Source: an uncultured Pseudomonadota bacterium
GTDB lineage: Bacteria; Pseudomonadota; Gammaproteobacteria; Burkholderiales; JALYOK01
Reading direction: 5' to 3'
DNA: 64,000 bases
Assembly (NCBI GenBank): GCA_902826775.1
Contig: CADEHE010000004.1
Coordinates: 1 to 64,000, forward strand
Positions 61,943-64,000 of the stretch are shown piece after piece (the first letter of the stretch is position 1; each line of letters opens with the position of its first letter). The translations under genes and the position numbers were made by a program. The notes below the pieces were generated by a model. The model made no database searches. It had not been told where the DNA came from and was given only the letters and a program-made list of their open reading frames with translations.

Positions 61943-64000
61943 ATGTTTCCCTCCTACGCAGAACTTCACTGCCTCACTAACTTTACTTTTCTGCGCAGCG
62001 CCTCGCATCCGGAGGAGATGGTCGCGCGCGCGCAGCAATTGGGTTACGCGGGGCTTGCCATAACCGATGAATGCTCGGTGGCGGGCGTGGTGCGCGCGCA
62101 TCTGCAAGCCAAGCAATGCGGCCTCAAGCTGATCGTCGGTGCGGAGTTCCGCTTGAGTGCAGAAAGCAAAGTGGTGTTGCTGGCACAAAACCGCGCCGGC
62201 TACGGCAATCTGAGCGAATTGATCACGCGCGCGCGGCGCAAAGCAAAGAAGGGCGACTATTTCGTTACGCCCGCCGACTTTGAAAGCGGGTTGCAAGATT
62301 GTTTGGCGCTTCTGATTCCATTGGCGCAACCGGATGCGGAAGAGGTGCGTTGGTTGATGCGCCACTTTCCGCAACGCGCTTGGCTTGCGGTCGAGTTGCT
62401 GCTCGCTGCCGACGATGATGCGCGTTTGGCGCGTTGCGAGGAGATTGCGCGCGCCACCGGCATTGCGCTGGTGGCGTGCGGCGACGTGCATATGCACGCG
62501 CGTGCGCGCCGGCGCGTGCTCGACACGCTGAGCGCCATTCGCTTGGGAACCACGCTGAATGCTGCGGGCTCGGCGCTATATGCAAACAGCGAGCGCTACT
62601 TGCGTCCGCTGGCGCGGCTGGCGCAGCGCTATCCGCCCGAATTGCTGGCGCAAACGCTGATCATTGCCGAGCAATGCAATTTCTCGCTCGGCGATCTGCG
62701 CTACGAGTATCCCGAAGAGATCGTTCCGCCCGGCACGACGCCGGCTGCGCATTTGCGCAAGCTGACGTACGAAGGGATGTGCGAGCGCTATCGCCGGCCC
62801 GGGATCAGCGCCAAGCTGCAAGGCGACAAGCGCTTGGACGATGCGGCATCGTGGGTAGAGGTTGCCGATGCCGAGGGCAAGCCGGTGCGTGTGCCGCACA
62901 GAGTGGTTGCCATCGTCGAGAAAGAGTTGGCGCTGATTGCGGCATTGCGCTACGAAGCGTTTTTCTTGACCGTGCGCGACATTGTGAAGTTCGCGCGCAC
63001 GCAGCGCATTCTGTGCCAAGGCCGCGGTTCGGCGGCGAATTCCGCCGTGTGCTATTGCTTGGGCATTACCGAAGTCGACCCCGCGCGCATGCAAGTGCTG
63101 TTCGAGCGTTTCATTTCCAAGGAACGTGACGAGGCGCCGGATATCGATGTCGATTTCGAGCATGAGCGGCGCGAAGAAGTCATTCAGTACATCTACAAAA
63201 AGTATGGCCGCGAGCGCACGGCGCTGGCGGCGACGCTGATTACTTACCGGCCGCGTTCGGCGCTGCGCGATGTCGGCAAGGCCTTGGGTCTGAGCCTGGA
63301 TCAGGTCGATCAATTGGCGAGGAACTTTCAGTGGTGGGACGACAGCGTCGCGCACGAGCGTGTGCGCGAGGCCGGGCTCGATCCGGAAAATCCCACCATC
63401 AAGAACGTCATCGCGTTGTCGCGCGCGCTGCTCGGTTTTCCGCGACATTTGTCGCAGCACGTCGGTGGTTTCATTATCGCGCGCGATCAGCTCTCGCGCC
63501 TGGTGCCGATCGAGAACGCGGCGATGCCCGAGCGCACGGTGATTCAGTGGGACAAGGACGACCTCGAGGCGCTGGGCTTGCTCAAAGTCGACGTGTTAGG
63601 CTTGGGCATGCTTTCGGCGATTCGCCGCACGCTCGCAGCGCTCAATGCTTTTACCGGCGGCGACATGCAAGTAGGCGGCATCCCGCCGGAGGATCCGCGG
63701 GTGTACGACATGATTTGCGCCGCCGATACCATCGGCGTGTTCCAGATCGAATCGCGTGCGCAGATGTCGATGCTGCCGCGGCTGCAGCCGCGCTGTTTTT
63801 ACGATTTGGTGATCGAGGTGGCGATCGTGCGGCCCGGACCGATCCAGGGCGGCATGGTGCATCCGTATCTGCGCCGCCGCCGCGGTTTGGAGTCGGTGAC
63901 GTATCCGAGCAAAGCCGTCGAGAAAGTATTGGAGCGCACGCTCGGCGTCTCGATTTTCCAAGAGCAAGTCATGCAACTGGCGATGGTGGCCGCAGGTTTT
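61943..64000 (+). CDS. dnaE2: Error-prone DNA polymerase DnaE2 (ImuC), 5' part
   Basis: C-family translesion polymerase of the SOS mutasome. The window contains the first 686 codons of a protein that is usually a little over 1000 residues; it runs off the right end and has no stop here. The PHP domain opens with [20 protein letters not shown]. The catalytic aspartates are at PDIDVDF (400-404), and further signatures are [13 protein letters not shown] and [12 protein letters not shown]. An LexA box lies in the promoter. The usual partners imuA and imuB are not upstream, where a chemoreceptor gene lies instead. Confidence 0.95.
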   Translation, partial: MFPSYAELHCLTNFTFLRSASHPEEMVARAQQLGYAGLAITDECSVAGVVRAHLQAKQCGLKLIVGAEFRLSAESKVVLLAQNRAGYGNLSELITRARRKAKKGDYFVTPADFESGLQDCLALLIPLAQPDAEEVRWLMRHFPQRAWLAVELLLAADDDARLARCEEIARATGIALVACGDVHMHARARRRVLDTLSAIRLGTTLNAAGSALYANSERYLRPLARLAQRYPPELLAQTLIIAEQCNFSLGDLRYEYPEEIVPPGTTPAAHLRKLTYEGMCERYRRPGISAKLQGDKRLDDAASWVEVADAEGKPVRVPHRVVAIVEKELALIAALRYEAFFLTVRDIVKFARTQRILCQGRGSAANSAVCYCLGITEVDPARMQVLFERFISKERDEAPDIDVDFEHERREEVIQYIYKKYGRERTALAATLITYRPRSALRDVGKALGLSLDQVDQLARNFQWWDDSVAHERVREAGLDPENPTIKNVIALSRALLGFPRHLSQHVGGFIIARDQLSRLVPIENAAMPERTVIQWDKDDLEALGLLKVDVLGLGMLSAIRRTLAALNAFTGGDMQVGGIPPEDPRVYDMICAADTIGVFQIESRAQMSMLPRLQPRCFYDLVIEVAIVRPGPIQGGMVHPYLRRRRGLESVTYPSKAVEKVLERTLGVSIFQEQVMQLAMVAAGF

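Overview
This is a GC-rich bacterial chromosome segment that looks betaproteobacterial. The reasons are the recA-recX-alaS order, an E. coli-type LexA box (CTG-N10-CAG) in front of recA, lexA and an error-prone dnaE2, a class I PHA synthase, a PEP-CTERM type secreted protein, a FadE-type acyl-CoA dehydrogenase operon, and a high density of short palindromic repeats. No rRNA or tRNA gene was recognised and no CRISPR array is present. The genus cannot be named from the sequence alone.

Layout. 1-1560: a broken IS110-family transposase and an orphan SUKH-type (SMI1/KNR4) gene. 1790-6135: recA, recX and alaS under a LexA-controlled promoter. 6500-12140: a YdcF-like membrane protein, lexA, a stand-alone GyrB/ParE-type TOPRIM protein, the periplasmic folding factor PpiD and fabI. 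12266-17807: a peptide-type ABC importer in one operon (binding protein, two permeases, fused double ATPase). 17887-19153: a DNA-3-methyladenine glycosylase and an isochorismatase-like hydrolase. 19249-30808: a fatty-acid beta-oxidation block with a TetR regulator, FadE, two hot-dog thioesterases, acyl-CoA ligase, FadL, a FadN-like bifunctional enzyme and a thiolase. 30829-38920: assorted enzymes (SDR, cyclase-family hydrolase, PPOX-fold protein, Zn-alcohol dehydrogenase, ABC exporter) and several gene remnants. 39121-41756: secreted proteins, one PEP-CTERM protein and one PEP-CTERM remnant. 41946-49854: an orphan RND efflux pump, PHA synthase, a haem protein, inorganic pyrophosphatase and a dihaem peroxidase. 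50068-59947: a run of same-strand enzymes for hydroxy-acid or sugar-acid type chemistry (LarA-like, ALDH, Zn-ADH, tartrate-dehydrogenase family, enolase superfamily, ketopantoate-reductase family, alpha/beta hydrolase). A REP-associated tyrosine transposase (RAYT) and at least ten REP hairpins interrupt this run. 60100-64000: a chemoreceptor with a C-terminal sensor domain, then dnaE2, cut off by the window end.

How the genes work together. LexA represses itself, RecA and DnaE2, so three SOS genes lie in one window. The beta-oxidation block carries import (FadL), activation (FadD-like), all oxidation steps and its own regulator, whose promoter overlaps a palindrome suited to autorepression. 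The 50-60 kb enzyme run could form one oxidative catabolic route for a hydroxy acid, but no substrate can be assigned.

Most noteworthy: the RAYT with its family of GTAG-headed REPs, including an apparent decayed duplicate of the neighbouring dehydrogenase gene between the REPs; the stand-alone topoisomerase TOPRIM protein with intact metal-binding acidic residues; an internally deleted cysteine desulfurase that reads in frame into a cyclase gene; and a candidate MITE whose terminus supplies the lexA stop codon.
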